Of a DNA stretch of 64,000 nt, positions 50,770 to 59,711 are shown piece after piece. Numbering within the stretch: the stretch's first letter is position 1; each line of letters begins with the position of its first letter. This stretch comes from an uncultured Psychrosphaera sp. (GTDB lineage: Bacteria > Pseudomonadota > Gammaproteobacteria > Enterobacterales > Alteromonadaceae). The stretch is taken from contig NZ_CANMSK010000001.1 in the NCBI RefSeq assembly GCF_947500655.1, forward strand, positions 248,001 to 312,000. The letters run 5' to 3'. The translations under genes were made by a program, and so were the position numbers. The notes under the pieces are model-generated. The model searched no databases. It was not told the DNA's origin and saw only the letters and a program-made list of their open reading frames with translations.

Positions 50770-52377
50770 ATGAATTTTAATACACGAAAAACTTACACAA
50801 CATTAGCGATATCAACAGCGCTAACTTTAGCCAGCATTGCAACATCAAATGCGGCTTCAGTTAGTATTACAAATCCAGGTTTTGAAAGTGATTTCAGTGG
50901 TTGGGAAGATACAGACCCTTCTGCAATTTCATCTGATGAACACTCAGGTTCAAAAGCTGCAAAAATCACAGGTTCTGGTGGTAAATTTGAACAAGATGTT
51001 AGCGTTGTAGCTAATACTGATTACGAATTATCAGCTTATATTGAAGGTATCGGTAAAATTGGGGCTGATGTAAATGGTACTCGTCATAACCGTACTGGTG
51101 GCGGGGATGATTATGAACTAGTGACCGTTTCCTTTAATTCTGGATCTGCGACAACAATTACTATTTATGGAAATTATTACGATGGTGAGGGCCGTTTTGA
51201 TGACTTTGAATTAAACTCTGTTGGGACATCTACCCCCACAACGCCAACTGATTCAACTAGTGTACCGGGTTTAATCCAAGCAGAAGATTACAATGATTAT
51301 TATGATTTAACCTCTGCTAACCAAGGCGGTGAATATCGTACTGATGGCGTTGATGTTCAAACGACTAGTGATAGTAATGGCGGATACAATGTTGGCTGGA
51401 TAAAAGCAGATGAATGGTTAGATTATACTATTACAGTTACTTCAGCAGGAACATACACTGCCAATATACGTGTTGCATCAAATAAAAGCACAGGTAGCTT
51501 TGATGTTTTAGTTAATGGCTATTTAAGCGATAGTCTTAATGTAGGTAACACCGGTGGTTGGCAAAGCTGGGAAACCCAAACTATTGATTTAGGTTCATTA
51601 AGTGTAGGTGAGCATACTATTCGAATTGATGTTACAGGTAACGACTTTAACCTTAATTGGATTGACGTTAAACAAGGTAGTTCCACAACACCTCCAACAG
51701 GCTCACTAGATGATTGGGATTGGAGTATTTGGGATTTAGAAGGTGGTGATAATGATCTTGACCCTGTTGTTGGTGATAGTATGGTATTTGATGCATTAGC
51801 CGCACAACATGTCACTCCTAACGGTAATGGTTGGAGACATGAACTTAAAATAAAATCAGATGAGCGTGTCGCTATGACTGAATTGTATGAAAACTTCCAA
51901 TCAAACATTAAATTGGATATTTCAGATGGTTCTAAAATGATTGTTGCGCAGCATCACGCAAGTGATACCGGTACTATCATGAAACTTTATGTTTCAGATA
52001 CAAGCGAATCAGGTTTTGATGACAGTGTCGCAAACAATGGTATTTTTGATGTTTACGTACGTTTAGCTAAAGAAGATGGTTCAGGTGAAGAGAAACAAGC
52101 GCTTGGTACTATTCGTAGCGGAGATAACTTTGACTTTCAAGTGATTAACGATCATGGCTTCGTGACCGTAAACGCGATGGGCGAAACCTTCAGCTTAACG
52201 ATTGAAGATAGCTCTGAATCATACTTGAAGTTTGGTAACTATTTGCAAGCACAAGATGCTGAGTCTGGAGATGATGTAGACGACAGCGCTGATTGGGCTG
52301 ACTTTTATAGTGATGCAGGTATTACTGAAAGTGTATTGACCTTCACTAATTTAAGTTATGAACGTAATGTAGATTAA
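50770..52377 (+). CDS. PL7-like alginate lyase with two carbohydrate-binding modules
   Basis: A 535-residue secreted protein. Signal peptide to about 29 (TSNAAS). Residues 30-152 are a CBM32-like unit (SITNPGFESDFSGWED; GRFDDFELNSV). Residues 166-305 are a CBM6-like unit (LIQAEDYNDYYDLTSANQGG, then ADEWLDYTITVTSAGTYTAN). The C-terminal 220 residues are a PL7-like jelly roll: RHELK near 356, VAQHH near 389-393 and YLKFGNYLQ near 485, which correspond to the RxELR, QIH and YFKAGxYxQ boxes of PL7. The QIH isoleucine is His here. It probably degrades alginate or another uronate polymer outside the cell. Confidence 0.75.
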   Translation: MNFNTRKTYTTLAISTALTLASIATSNAASVSITNPGFESDFSGWEDTDPSAISSDEHSGSKAAKITGSGGKFEQDVSVVANTDYELSAYIEGIGKIGADVNGTRHNRTGGGDDYELVTVSFNSGSATTITIYGNYYDGEGRFDDFELNSVGTSTPTTPTDSTSVPGLIQAEDYNDYYDLTSANQGGEYRTDGVDVQTTSDSNGGYNVGWIKADEWLDYTITVTSAGTYTANIRVASNKSTGSFDVLVNGYLSDSLNVGNTGGWQSWETQTIDLGSLSVGEHTIRIDVTGNDFNLNWIDVKQGSSTTPPTGSLDDWDWSIWDLEGGDNDLDPVVGDSMVFDALAAQHVTPNGNGWRHELKIKSDERVAMTELYENFQSNIKLDISDGSKMIVAQHHASDTGTIMKLYVSDTSESGFDDSVANNGIFDVYVRLAKEDGSGEEKQALGTIRSGDNFDFQVINDHGFVTVNAMGETFSLTIEDSSESYLKFGNYLQAQDAESGDDVDDSADWADFYSDAGITESVLTFTNLSYERNVD

Positions 52378-52402
52378 TACAAATTATCTAGTGTTTTAAA
52401 TT

Positions 52403-52435
52403 AAAAAGGTAGAGCATAACGCTCTACCTTTTTTT
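52403..52435. terminator. Bidirectional terminator after the lyase gene
   Basis: AAAAAGGTAGAGC and GCTCTACCTTTTT form a 13-bp stem around ATAAC, with T-tracts on both strands. It ends the lyase gene and the opposing DUF349 gene. Confidence 0.9.
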
Positions 52436-52513
52436 GATTTTAACTATTTATATTTTCTTAAAGAGCACTTCTATTTAAAAGTTATCTTATTAATAACTCT
52501 TGTTATATAGAGC

Positions 52514-55294
52514 TTAAGAAATAAATATAGGTTTGATCCTTGCCAGCAGTTCAATATCTTTGTCGGTAAACATGCCTGCAGACAACCAAGTTTCTAGTAA
52601 GTCTTGAACGTTATATTCAACGCCCTGCTGCATTTTAGCCGTTAACATTTCCATTTGTGCTTGATTACGTTTGGCTTTATCAGACTCTGGAGATTCTAAT
52701 CCAGCGATGATCTCCATAAGTAAAGTCACATGATGGCGATCTTCTTTTGAATTCATGTTAAACGCACTTTGCCAAGACGATTTAAATGAACTCAAGTCGG
52801 CAGATTTACCTTCCACTATAGCTTCAACAGCGGCAAATAAGTCGACGTATATTTGTTGCTCTTGTTTTGCTCTTAACAAGGCAATTGCTTCGTCGGCTTG
52901 CTTAGTGATAGATAAAACGATGCGTCTTAACTTTTCAAATTGCGGTTTAGCAACGCCTTTTACTTGCGTTAAGCTTTGCTCTGCTTGATCTATGATTGAA
53001 CGTAAATCATTGATTTCAGATGTTTCTTCAATTGAGTGTTTTAAGTCTGACAACATTACCATGTGCGTATCAAACAATTCGTTTGCTGCGCTCATTTCTT
53101 GTTTTTTGTCATTGTCTCTTTGTTCAAAGACTGGATTGTTAACCGCTCTAAACTCATTCCAAAGCTTTTGATCTGTACCTTTGCCTGCAAAACCAATGCT
53201 TTTCCATTTTGCTTGTAAGCGTTTTAATTTGTCAGACTTTTGGCCTAAATCCATTTCTTGGCTTACCAAGTCTTTCGCTTGTTTAATTAGCGATAGCTTA
53301 TCTTGCTCGTTGGTAGCATGGTGCTTGGTAATCGCTTGCTTAATTGGTTTTAAACTCGCTTGGTAACGGTTATTTATTTCCGTTACTTTTTCACGGTCTA
53401 TTAAACCAGTTTCACGCCATAAACGCGTTAATTTAACAAACACGGACTCTAAGTCTTTCCAGCTTGATACTTCTGAGCTTTTTAGGTTATTAGCTAATGT
53501 TTCTAGCTGAGTAATAATTAATAACTTAGCGTCCAAATGCGTTTGACGTTCATCTTCAAGCTCTTTGTAATACTCACGACAAGGCATAAATGCAGTTTCA
53601 CAATACTGGTTAAACTCATCGTTTAACGCAACTTCTTGCTCATCACCTGCATGACCTAATGACAGCCAGTTTGAACGCAATAAGCGAACTCTATGCGCTT
53701 GTTCAGTTGGGTCAACCAATGGTGTCTCAGCTAGCTTTTTAGCATCAGCCAATAACTCTTGTTTTTTAGGATTTGAAAACGACTGTTGTAGCTCTTGTAG
53801 CTTTTCGATTTCAGATTCTAAAACTTCCCACTTACGTGCGATTTGGCTTTGTTGATATTCATTTAAGTCGGCATACCAAAAAGTCATTTTCTTGTATAAG
53901 CCAAATGCGTTATTAAACTTCCCTTCTTGAATTAAGACTTCAAGCTCTGGAATTTTACGACGAATTTGGTTAAACGTTTGGCGCTGTTGTTTTTCAAACT
54001 CAGTGACTTTACCGTCTCTTTGTTTTAATAACTTAGCGTACTCAGTCGCAATATCCGTTGGTAAAGAAATACCCACGTCTTTAAGATTTTGTTGCCACTG
54101 CTTTTTAAGCTCTTTAAGCTCAGGCGTGATCTCATTTAACTGAGCTAAATCTTGTGGAATTGGCAATTGCTGTAATTTTTCCAATAACGATTTAGCCAGT
54201 AAAATAGCTTGCTGAATTTTAGGGATTTGGTTCGCACGATTAAATATGCTTTCTGCGCGCTTCAACAATTCAACACGGCTTGACTCTTTTAACTGCAATT
54301 CAGCACATTTGTGAGTTACGGCGTTAATGTCATTACTTAATTGTGTTTGCTCTATTTCACTGTCATCTGCAATAGATTGTGTGATTTTAGATTCAACAGC
54401 GGTTAATTCTGCAGAAATTGCTTTAAAATTATCTTGCTGCTGTTGTTGTAATAATTCGTTTTCTTGCTGTTCTTGCCACTGCGCTTTTAAAGGCGATTGA
54501 ATACGTTCTAATGTAGCAGTAATTTTTTCATGTTTTTCCAACAATTCTGCTTTAACATTGTCTGCTAACACATCAAACTGGCTAGCAGCTAGTTGCCATT
54601 GGCTTTCCATTTCAGTTTGCTTGTCGGCAATAACTGCAAAGTCACTTTTGTCTTTTAACGCATTTAATTGGGCTAATAACAAACGAACTTGTTTTTCTAA
54701 CTTAACAGGTTTTTCTGCATCAAGTCTTAATTGCTCTAACTTGTTATCTACGGTAGTTAATAACTCGCCATCTAATTTTTTAGTTAATTTTTTAAGTTGA
54801 TTAACATCTGTTAAGTTTTCTAATAAGTTTAATTTTGATTCAATAGGTAAACTACTGTCGGTAATCGCTTTAAAGTTTAATGCATCTTTATTTAAGCGTT
54901 TAATGGTATTTAATGTTAGTTCTTGGTCGTTAAGATCAAATACAACTCGTTCTAATAACTGAGTTTTATTACACTGCTCTATAAATTCAACTTTAAGTCG
55001 TGGATCTAAATTAGTATCTCTTTCACCAATTAACGACTCTGTAATAATACGCTCAGCGTACTTTTTAATGCTGTCAGAAAAGTCATGTTTAAAGGCCTGC
55101 CACCATAAAGCAAAGTCGTTTAATTTCTCTAGCGTTGCACGGCGTACTCTTTCGTCGCCGTCATTAAAGGCGAGTTCGTGCAATATCGACTTATTTGCAT
55201 GATCTGCTTTGTCTAGCTCTGCTACTGCGGCTAGACGTTCGCTAACTTTTTTGCTTTGCCATTTTTTCTTTTTAAATAATTTACTAAATATCAT
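52514..55294 (-). CDS. DUF349 repeat protein
   Basis: Start chosen at ATG 55294 (MIFSKLFKKKKWQS), giving about 926 residues; it overlaps the DUF1315 stop. The protein is almost entirely charged helix. DUF349 units repeat, for example LLRSNWLSLGHAGDEQEVAL, VKLTRLWRETGLIDREKVTE and LQAKWKSIGFAGKGTDQKLW: the W-xx-(I/L)G pattern. Function of the family is uncertain; it is widespread in Gammaproteobacteria. Together with DUF1315 it makes a two-gene unit. Confidence 0.8.
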   Translation of the reverse strand: MIFSKLFKKKKWQSKKVSERLAAVAELDKADHANKSILHELAFNDGDERVRRATLEKLNDFALWWQAFKHDFSDSIKKYAERIITESLIGERDTNLDPRLKVEFIEQCNKTQLLERVVFDLNDQELTLNTIKRLNKDALNFKAITDSSLPIESKLNLLENLTDVNQLKKLTKKLDGELLTTVDNKLEQLRLDAEKPVKLEKQVRLLLAQLNALKDKSDFAVIADKQTEMESQWQLAASQFDVLADNVKAELLEKHEKITATLERIQSPLKAQWQEQQENELLQQQQQDNFKAISAELTAVESKITQSIADDSEIEQTQLSNDINAVTHKCAELQLKESSRVELLKRAESIFNRANQIPKIQQAILLAKSLLEKLQQLPIPQDLAQLNEITPELKELKKQWQQNLKDVGISLPTDIATEYAKLLKQRDGKVTEFEKQQRQTFNQIRRKIPELEVLIQEGKFNNAFGLYKKMTFWYADLNEYQQSQIARKWEVLESEIEKLQELQQSFSNPKKQELLADAKKLAETPLVDPTEQAHRVRLLRSNWLSLGHAGDEQEVALNDEFNQYCETAFMPCREYYKELEDERQTHLDAKLLIITQLETLANNLKSSEVSSWKDLESVFVKLTRLWRETGLIDREKVTEINNRYQASLKPIKQAITKHHATNEQDKLSLIKQAKDLVSQEMDLGQKSDKLKRLQAKWKSIGFAGKGTDQKLWNEFRAVNNPVFEQRDNDKKQEMSAANELFDTHMVMLSDLKHSIEETSEINDLRSIIDQAEQSLTQVKGVAKPQFEKLRRIVLSITKQADEAIALLRAKQEQQIYVDLFAAVEAIVEGKSADLSSFKSSWQSAFNMNSKEDRHHVTLLMEIIAGLESPESDKAKRNQAQMEMLTAKMQQGVEYNVQDLLETWLSAGMFTDKDIELLARIKPIFIS

Positions 55295-55565
55295 CTTGGT
55301 TAAACCTTGCGATGTCAGTTTCAGGTAAAAATTCGCGCTGTAATTCACGCTTAGATTTCATCACCATTTCACCATCTTCGCCGATAGTGAACTGCTGATT
55401 AGATTTTTCGACTTTGGCTTGATATGCCAAAACCAGTTGTAATGAGTTATCTCTTTGTTCTGCTGTTAAGCGCTGGCCGTTCTGCCATTTTCCGGTTTCA
55501 ACTGCGTATTTTAGGTTTTCAAAAACCTCAGGCGTAACAGTCGCCAACATTTGTTCTAAATTCAT
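55284..55565 (-). CDS. YeaC / DUF1315 family protein
   Basis: A 93-residue protein: LATVTPEVFENLKYAVETGK, then WQNGQRLTAEQRDNSLQLVL, the standard DUF1315 (YeaC) pattern. Function unknown. It overlaps the DUF349 gene start by 11 bases and is probably co-translated. Confidence 0.88.
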   Translation of the reverse strand: MNLEQMLATVTPEVFENLKYAVETGKWQNGQRLTAEQRDNSLQLVLAYQAKVEKSNQQFTIGEDGEMVMKSKRELQREFLPETDIARFNQDDI

Positions 55566-55591
55566 TTACTTACACCTATTAACGACGCCAA

Positions 55592-55918
55592 TTATAATTT
55601 TTTACGTTTAGACAAAATAAGTCGAACTCGATTTATTAAGTACCAAAGAAAGCCAACAACAATACAAACTTGCGATAATAAATATTGGGGAGTTGTTTTG
55701 TCTTCGCTATTATAAAAGGTAAAAACACCAACTAAAAACAATAACATAGCTATCGCTTGATGCGTCATTAAAGTTTGGCTGTTTTTCAATGTTTTGATCT
55801 TGCTCAATGAATGCAGTTTTTCTTCGGTTAAATCTGTCATATCTAGATCGCAGTGAGGACAGATGGATTGTTTATCTGAAATAGATTTTGCACATTGGGG
55901 ACATTTAATTATTGCCAT
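55592..55918 (-). CDS. Zinc-ribbon membrane protein
   Basis: Start chosen at ATG 55918 (MAIIKCPQCAKS). The protein has 108 residues. A zinc ribbon with CPQC (6-9) and CPHC (19-22) is followed by a short linker and two membrane helices (residues 53-71 and 80-97). Such small zinc-ribbon/TM proteins are common and of unknown role. Confidence 0.7.
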   Translation of the reverse strand: MAIIKCPQCAKSISDKQSICPHCDLDMTDLTEEKLHSLSKIKTLKNSQTLMTHQAIAMLLFLVGVFTFYNSEDKTTPQYLLSQVCIVVGFLWYLINRVRLILSKRKKL

Positions 55919-55983
55919 ATAACATTCTCTCAAAAGGATATTTACTTTCCGTCATCCCAAAATCAAGTAGGGATAAAACGCAG

Positions 55984-56017
55984 AAAAAGCACCCCAATAT
56001 TATCAGGATGCTTTTTT
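55984..56017 (-). terminator. Terminator of the AGCS gene
   Basis: AAAAAGCA/TGCTTTTT closes a hairpin, with a T-tract on the minus strand (and also on plus). It lies downstream of the symporter gene. Confidence 0.65.
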
Positions 56018-56075
56018 ATTCTAAACGGTAGAACTCATTAAGCTAATTAATGAGGACTATTTTCATAAAAACAAC

Positions 56076-57761
56076 TTATTTGTCTTTATTTTCGCCATGC
56101 TCTTTGTCGAACTTAACCCAATAATCGTCAACCGTTTCTTTCATTTCTTTACGAAGTAACATGATACCAAGTAAATTAGGTAGTGTCATAACTACGATCG
56201 CTACCGCAGCTAATGTCCAGATAAACGAAGTATCTGCAACCGCAGCCCACGCAAAACCTGCACAATAAATAACACGGTATGGCATTACAGAACGTGCACC
56301 TAATAAATAGGTCATTGCTCTGTCACCATAATATGACCATGCAATTGCGGTAGAGAAAGCAAATAACAATAAACCAATCGTTACTATGTATTTACCATAC
56401 TCGCCAAAGTAACCTTTAGTGAAGGCTTCTGTTGTTAAGGCTGCAGAGTGAATTAATGAATCACCACGAACAATAATCTCATCATTTTTTAATGCTCCAT
56501 CAATGACTTTTAATTTACCGTTGTACAAATGTTCACCCGGTAATAAGAAAGTCACGTTTTCAGCTATTGAACGAGAGTTAATAATTGTAAAGTCAGGATC
56601 AGCTCCAGTCGCTTTACCTTCAACAATTTGTAATTCGCCATCAAATTTAGTGATGTCACTTTTCTCACCGTTAAGGTGTAAGTATAACGAATTCATATTA
56701 TCTTCTGAACTCTCAAGATATACGCCATTAATTATCGACATATCAGAACGTTGGAAGTCATTTTCAAACTTGTCGTGCCACGCACCAGAAGACAAAATAA
56801 CCATACCTGTTAACGTACAAATAATGATGGTATCGATAAATGGTTCTAATATTGAAACCATACCTTCAGATACTGGTTCATCTGCTTTTGCTGCAGCGTG
56901 AGCAATTGGAGCAGAACCTTGACCGGCTTCGTTCGAGAATAAACCACGGTTTACACCTTTGGTAAATGCATACGCAAATGCGGCACCAATGAACCCGCCT
57001 GTTGCTGCAGAACCTGTAAAGGCATCGGCAAATACAGAGATAAATGAAGGTAGTAAGTTTTCAATGTTATATGTAATAACACCTAATGCACCAACAACAT
57101 AGATGATAGACATTGTAGGTACAATACGAGAAGTAACATAAGCGATACGTTTAATACCACCTAAAATAACTAACGCTAATGCAACCGCTAATACACCACC
57201 AGTAACGATACGTTCGATACCAAATGAGCTTTCCATACTTACTGCGATATTATTGATTTGCGGTAAGCTACCTGTACCAAATGAGCTGATAACCGTTGCA
57301 ATTGCAAACGCAACCGCTAACCATTTCATGTTTAAGCGACGGTCCATGTAATACATTGGGCCACCGGCCATAGTGCCGTCTTCTACTTTCACACGATATT
57401 TGTGTGACATAGTTACTTCAACAAATTTAGTTGTCATACCAAAAAAGGCGGTCATCCACATCCAAAACAATGCAGCTGGACCACCAATTGATAATGCTAA
57501 AGCAACACCACCGATATTACCGGTACCAACGGTACCAGATAACGCAGTAGAAAGAGCTTGGAAGTGACTTGTATCGCCTTCTGCGCCTTTTTTATCGTAT
57601 TTGCCAGTTACCACAAGCCAAGCATGTTTAAAGTAGCGGATTTGTGGGAATTTAAGATAAATGGTGAAGAAAACACCAACACCTAATAGTACATAGGGAA
57701 ACCAAGGAGAGCTTCCTAATAGACCATCAAGAAAAACGAGTAAATCATTTAATGCGTTCAC
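56076..57761 (-). CDS. AGCS-family alanine/glycine:cation symporter with extra domain
   Basis: A 561-residue inner-membrane protein, about 11 helices. AGCS signatures are present: [20 protein letters not shown] near 70-90, [29 protein letters not shown] and [20 protein letters not shown] near 280. Between helices lies a polar, beta-rich insert at about 325-437 ([34 protein letters not shown]), not in the usual AGCS. It imports Ala/Gly with Na+ or H+; the insert's role is unknown. Confidence 0.88.
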   Translation of the reverse strand: MNALNDLLVFLDGLLGSSPWFPYVLLGVGVFFTIYLKFPQIRYFKHAWLVVTGKYDKKGAEGDTSHFQALSTALSGTVGTGNIGGVALALSIGGPAALFWMWMTAFFGMTTKFVEVTMSHKYRVKVEDGTMAGGPMYYMDRRLNMKWLAVAFAIATVISSFGTGSLPQINNIAVSMESSFGIERIVTGGVLAVALALVILGGIKRIAYVTSRIVPTMSIIYVVGALGVITYNIENLLPSFISVFADAFTGSAATGGFIGAAFAYAFTKGVNRGLFSNEAGQGSAPIAHAAAKADEPVSEGMVSILEPFIDTIIICTLTGMVILSSGAWHDKFENDFQRSDMSIINGVYLESSEDNMNSLYLHLNGEKSDITKFDGELQIVEGKATGADPDFTIINSRSIAENVTFLLPGEHLYNGKLKVIDGALKNDEIIVRGDSLIHSAALTTEAFTKGYFGEYGKYIVTIGLLLFAFSTAIAWSYYGDRAMTYLLGARSVMPYRVIYCAGFAWAAVADTSFIWTLAAVAIVVMTLPNLLGIMLLRKEMKETVDDYWVKFDKEHGENKDK

Positions 57762-57802
57762 TGTTTGTTCCTTTTTATTATAGTTATTGTTTTATAAAAA
57801 TA

Positions 57803-57823
57803 ATGAGCTAGTTTCCTAGCCCA
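57803..57823 (-). terminator. Terminator downstream of the M14 peptidase
   Basis: GGGCTAG/CTAGCTC (one G-U pair), followed by an AT-rich T-tract on the minus strand, between the peptidase stop and the symporter start. Confidence 0.6.
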
Positions 57824-57845
57824 TTTCGAATTTTGTATGTTTGGT

Positions 57846-58973
57846 TTAGCGTAACTTTTTCACTACGGCTAATACGGCCGTTAGTACATCAGCCCCAAAC
57901 TTAGCAGAACGAACATCGTTCCAGCCATAAAATGCGTCGGGTGCATCATTATGGTCTTTAAATGGCATTTCTACAGTATAAGACAAACACTTAAATTGTT
58001 CACCAACCCAAGATGCACCTACCGTTGGTAGAGCTGTACCTGGTTCATCTTTGTCATAACCGTGTACATCTTGAAACTCAGGCGTTACTGCTGCATAAGC
58101 TGCTTTAAAAGATTCTTCTAATGCTTGATGACGAGCGTCGTAACTTTTTATACCCTCACAACCCGCCACAAAGTTATATGGAATAGCTTCATCACCGTGT
58201 ATATCCAAAAACATATCAACGCCTGTTGATAGCATTTTTTCACGTACGTAATAAACTTCTGGACTCTTATCTAAAGATGGCTCTAACCATTCACGGTTTA
58301 AGTTACTGCCTACTGCATTGGTTCTTAAGTGACCGCGAGCTGATCCGTCTGGATTCATATTTGGTACTATATAAAAAACAGCTTCATCCATTAGTAAACG
58401 AGATACGGCATCGTCATGGTCGAATAAACGCTCTAATAAACCTTCTACATACCACTCGGCCATTGACTCACCAGGATGCTGACGAGCCGTGATCCATATT
58501 TTCTTTTTACCTTCAGCTTCTTGCCCTATTTGTAACAAAGACATGTCTCTGCCATCTAAAGTTTGACCTAAAGTAATAAGTTGAGTGTCTGGGGAAAGTT
58601 GAGATTTATGAATAAGGTCTAAGTGGCGTTCATAGGAGTAAGGAACAAAGTAAGCATAAAATACGTGGTCGAACTCTGGGATATGATTAAAGACTAATTC
58701 TCCGTCTTGGTAGTCGGTGTCAATACGGAACCAAGTCTCACGGTCGTAAGAGGCCATGGTTTTATAATCTTGCCAGCCTTGTGGGTAAGACGCTTGGGCT
58801 GCATTTAAAATTCTGAACTTATGCTCTTCGCCAGCGGTAGACTCAATTTTAAAATGGAACCACTGATAAAAATCTGATTCATTGTCTTTGGAGATGTTTA
58901 ATTGGATATCTGAGGTTGACTCTAAGCTAACAACTTCTATGTTGCCGCTATCAAAGTTACTGGTAATTTTCAT
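57846..58973 (-). CDS. M14-family zinc carboxypeptidase (cytosolic-carboxypeptidase-like)
   Basis: A 375-residue protein. The N-terminal beta domain (residues 1-120, YQWFHFKIESTAGEEHKFRI) is that of CCP-type M14 enzymes. The zinc site is ARQHPGESMAEW (H163, E166) and LDIHGDEA near 256; the catalytic Glu is in YTVEMPFKDH near 332. No signal peptide, so it is cytoplasmic. It removes C-terminal residues; the natural substrate is unknown. Confidence 0.88.
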   Translation of the reverse strand: MKITSNFDSGNIEVVSLESTSDIQLNISKDNESDFYQWFHFKIESTAGEEHKFRILNAAQASYPQGWQDYKTMASYDRETWFRIDTDYQDGELVFNHIPEFDHVFYAYFVPYSYERHLDLIHKSQLSPDTQLITLGQTLDGRDMSLLQIGQEAEGKKKIWITARQHPGESMAEWYVEGLLERLFDHDDAVSRLLMDEAVFYIVPNMNPDGSARGHLRTNAVGSNLNREWLEPSLDKSPEVYYVREKMLSTGVDMFLDIHGDEAIPYNFVAGCEGIKSYDARHQALEESFKAAYAAVTPEFQDVHGYDKDEPGTALPTVGASWVGEQFKCLSYTVEMPFKDHNDAPDAFYGWNDVRSAKFGADVLTAVLAVVKKLR

Positions 58974-59062
58974 GCTTTAATCTCGTCACTGTTTATCCCA
59001 TCAAGACTAACACATAAAATAAAGTAGAAACCAGTCGTAATCTATTTTCTAGCGTTACTTGC

Positions 59063-59560
59063 TTATAAAATGGTCGACCTTAATAACATTCCAATTTCAG
59101 TGCTGTATCCCATTGACTTACTTACCACAACACCCTTGGTATCTATGACGTAATAAGTAGGGTAGCCTTGGATTTTATAGTCCTGAGCTAAAGCGTCATT
59201 ACCTAATAAAGTTGGAAATTGATATTCATTTTCATGCATGAAATTTACTATTTCATCTGAGTGCTGGAAACTTAACGCAACAGAAACCACATTAAATTGC
59301 TCTGCATTATCCTCATGAAAATCTTGTAGGTTTGGCATAGTGAATTTACAAACTGAACACCAAGGTGCCCAAAAGAACAATAAGGTTGGCTTATCTGACA
59401 ATGATGCTAAGTTTATTTTATTGCCCTGAATATCAAGCAGTTCAAAATCAGGCGCTTTGGTATCACCAGATGTTGATAATAAACTGGATTCTTGAAACCA
59501 CGTTATTGCCATAAATATGCCAATAAAGAAAAGTGCTTGAGTGGTTAAATTTTTTAACAT
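59063..59560 (-). CDS. TlpA-like thioredoxin-fold protein
   Basis: ATG 59560 (MLKNLTTQAL) is preferred over TTG 59587. The protein has about 165 residues. An N-terminal membrane anchor (LFFIGIFMAITWF) precedes a TlpA/AhpC-type thioredoxin fold: TKAPDFELLDIQGNKINLAS, then FFWAPWCSVCKFTMPNL with the active CxxC, and YKIQGYPTYYVIDTKG. It probably acts as a periplasmic thiol oxidoreductase. It lies next to the TonB receptor gene but is separated by about 120 bases. Confidence 0.85.
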   Translation of the reverse strand: MLKNLTTQALFFIGIFMAITWFQESSLLSTSGDTKAPDFELLDIQGNKINLASLSDKPTLLFFWAPWCSVCKFTMPNLQDFHEDNAEQFNVVSVALSFQHSDEIVNFMHENEYQFPTLLGNDALAQDYKIQGYPTYYVIDTKGVVVSKSMGYSTEIGMLLRSTIL

Positions 59561-59711
59561 AACTGTAACTGCCGCCAATGAATTCAAGTAATAAGTGTAT
59601 TGTTGTTAATAGACCTGAAAAGCCTGAAATTAATTTCCCACTTATGTTTATAAACGCTACTTATAAGAGTTACCTATAAGCACCGTTTATAAATGCTGTT
59701 AATAACTAAGA

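Noticed and set aside
51519..51908. 129-residue minus-strand frame
   Set aside because: Antisense to the alginate-lyase-like gene, low complexity, no ribosome site or neighbours.
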